From Ptiloglossa arizonensis (lineage: Eukaryota; Arthropoda; Insecta; Hymenoptera; Colletidae), in assembly GCF_051014685.1 (NCBI RefSeq), contig NW_027478515.1, forward strand, positions 496,001-560,000: a stretch of 64,000 nt of DNA, read 5' to 3'. Of this stretch, positions 63,159-64,000 are shown one piece after another (position 1 is the stretch's first letter; the number at the start of each line of letters is the position of its first letter). The notes under the pieces were generated by a model, which worked only from the letters and a program-made list of their open reading frames with translations, had not been told where the DNA came from and searched no databases. The translations under genes were made by a program, and so were the position numbers.

Positions 63159-64000
63159 CGAGTATCAGACTTGCGAAAATTTTGATGGTTTCTCAACCAT
63201 TCCTTAAGTTCAAATTCCCATATCTCGCGAACGCATTGACGAACTCAAGAAATTCCTGTTGCATCTGAAAGTAGAAACTCGCCCGATTACAATGATGTGT
63301 GTACTTTTCCCCTAGGCCATTCCAGTTATTGGTTTCGAGTATCAGACTTGCGAAAATTTTGATGGTTTCTCAACCATTCCTTAACTTCGAACTCCCATAT
63401 CTCGCGAACGGATTGACGAACTCGAGAATTTCCTATTGCATCTGACAGCAGAAACTCGCCCGATTACAACGGTATATGTATTTTTGCCCTAGGCCATAGT
63501 AGTTATTGGTTTCGGGTATCAGACTTGCGAAAATTGTGATGGTTTCTCACCATACTTAACTTCAAACTCCCATATCTCGCGAACGGATTGACGCACTCGA
63601 GAAGTTCCTCTTGCATCTGAAAGTAGAAACTCGCCCGATTACAATGGTGTGTTTACTTTTCCCCTAGGCCATTCCTGTTATTCGTTTCTAGCATCACAAT
63701 TGCGACAATTTTGATGGTTTGTCAACCATTCCATAACTTCAAACTCCCATATCTCGCGAACAGATAGACGAACTCGAGAAATTCCTGTTGCATCTGACAG
63801 TGGAAACTCGCCCGATTACAAAGGTATGTGTATTTTTCCCCTAGGCCTTTGTAGTTATTGGTTTCGAGTATCAGACTTGCGAAAATTTTGATGGTTTCTC
63901 AACCATTCCTTAACTTCAAACTCCCATATCTCGCGAACGGATTGACGAACTCGAGAAATTGCTGTTGCATCTGAAAGTAGAAACTCGCCCGATTACAATG
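63159..64000 (+). repeat. 8-mer tandem unit, copy 2, cut by window end (842 bp)
   Basis: Tracks 61745-62586 at offset 1,414 to the last base, including 'gaaattgctgttgc' near 63,955. The unit evidently continues outside the window. Confidence 0.85.
63539..63713 (+). repeat. Representative 175-bp deletion monomer
   Basis: The start 'ggtttctcaccatacttaac' replaces 'ggtttctcaaccattcctta', costing 2 bp, so the next monomer begins 175 bp later (63,714). The same or a closely related 2-bp deletion is seen near 28,000, 29,415, 30,120, 31,537, 34,010, 34,715, 37,014, 38,075, 42,145, 46,211, 47,628, 49,221, 54,706, 56,831, 58,069, 59,302, 61,072 and 62,132. I saw none left of about 28 kb. These copies are diagnostic markers of higher-order units in the right half of the window. 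Confidence 0.85.

Larger units (their letters stand above)
1..64000. repeat. 177-bp tandem satellite array filling the whole window
   Basis: The same roughly 177-bp sentence recurs from first to last base. Using 'atggtttctc' as the origin, monomers start at 21, 198, 375, 552, 729, 905, 1082 and so on to 63,891, giving spacings of 177 with occasional 175, 176 or 179. About 361 copies are present, all in one orientation; I saw no inversion, truncated monomer or foreign insertion. Positions 1-20 are the tail of a cut monomer and the right end is also cut. Monomers differ by substitutions and by indels of 1-5 bp. The 177-bp length is typical of nucleosome-scale centromeric or pericentromeric satellites. 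I do not recognise the family or the species. Each consensus monomer carries single TCGCGA, CTCGAG and CCTAGG sites. Confidence 0.98.
57504..64000. repeat. Block VI: 10-mer and 8-mer units to the window end
   Basis: About 37 monomers. A segment at 58800-59368 recurs at 60567-61135 (offset 1,767 = 10 x 177 - 3), marked by 'attttgacggtttctc' and 'ctgaaaatagaaac'. From 61,745 a 1,414-bp 8-mer repeats. Variants of the 47-48 kb material (gaactcaag, cctcttgcatctg, tctagcatcacaattgcg, ctgacagtgg) reappear in the same order. Confidence 0.8.

Noticed and set aside
1..64000. CRISPR-like array of regular repeats
   Set aside because: There are no short repeats separated by unique spacers; the full 177-bp period is repeated sequence, and no cas genes are present.
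1..64000. Tandem coding repeats of a large repetitive protein
   Set aside because: No frame stays open beyond 109 codons, stops recur in every frame on both strands, and indels of 1 and 2 bp are tolerated freely.
1..64000. Identity as primate alpha satellite or another named family
   Set aside because: The length (about 171 bp in alpha satellite against 177 here) and the CENP-B-like motif are only superficially similar; the sequence itself is not alpha satellite and I do not recognise any named family.

Overview
The whole 64 kb window is one uninterrupted head-to-tail satellite DNA array. The unit is 177 bp (175-182 bp with small indels), giving about 361 copies (64,000/177 = 361.6), all in the same orientation. 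I found no protein gene, RNA gene, transposon, CRISPR array or stretch of unique sequence. Open frames of 60-110 codons exist, but they are translations of the repeat itself. Base composition is about 42% G+C (hand count on one monomer) and CpG is not depleted. This is eukaryotic heterochromatin, most likely centromeric or pericentromeric. An animal with little germline DNA methylation, such as an arthropod, fits best, but that is an inference and the species cannot be named from the sequence.

Monomer anatomy, numbered from the 'atggtttctc' start: a conserved left half holding a TCGCGA palindrome and a CTCGAG palindrome; a variable segment (positions 88-154) that comes in several alternative versions (A, B, C and D below); and a conserved right end with a TTTCG/CGAAA dyad and an AAAATTTT tract. 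A-type monomers carry, on the minus strand, a 17-bp sequence matching 12 of 17 positions of the human CENP-B box. B-type monomers lose the CpG in that box.

Layout. Block I (1-3,899): mixed, relatively diverged monomers with a trimer repeated at 375, 905 and 1,790. Block II (3,900-11,520): C-type monomers, a 22-monomer-spaced duplication, and a tandem trimer duplication at 10.4-11.5 kb. Block III (11,521-26,700): long higher-order units whose marker recurs at 17-, 18-, 20- and 25-monomer spacing. Block IV (26,701-42,330): D-type monomers, with tandem duplications of 12, 4 and 8 monomers (2,120, 706 and 1,416 bp). Block V (42,331-57,503): a 39-monomer (6,899-bp) unit present twice, the second copy enlarged by a 1,595-bp, a 177-bp and a 531-bp insertion. 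Block VI (57,504-64,000): 10-mer and 8-mer units, the last running off the window.

There are no genes working together here. What can be read is the history of the array: nested in-register duplications, each a whole number of monomers once small indels are counted, as expected from unequal crossing-over or gene conversion. The most interesting leads are the CENP-B-box-like motif, the A/B segment dimorphism that resembles the A/B logic of alpha satellite by analogy, and the nested recent duplications in blocks IV-V.
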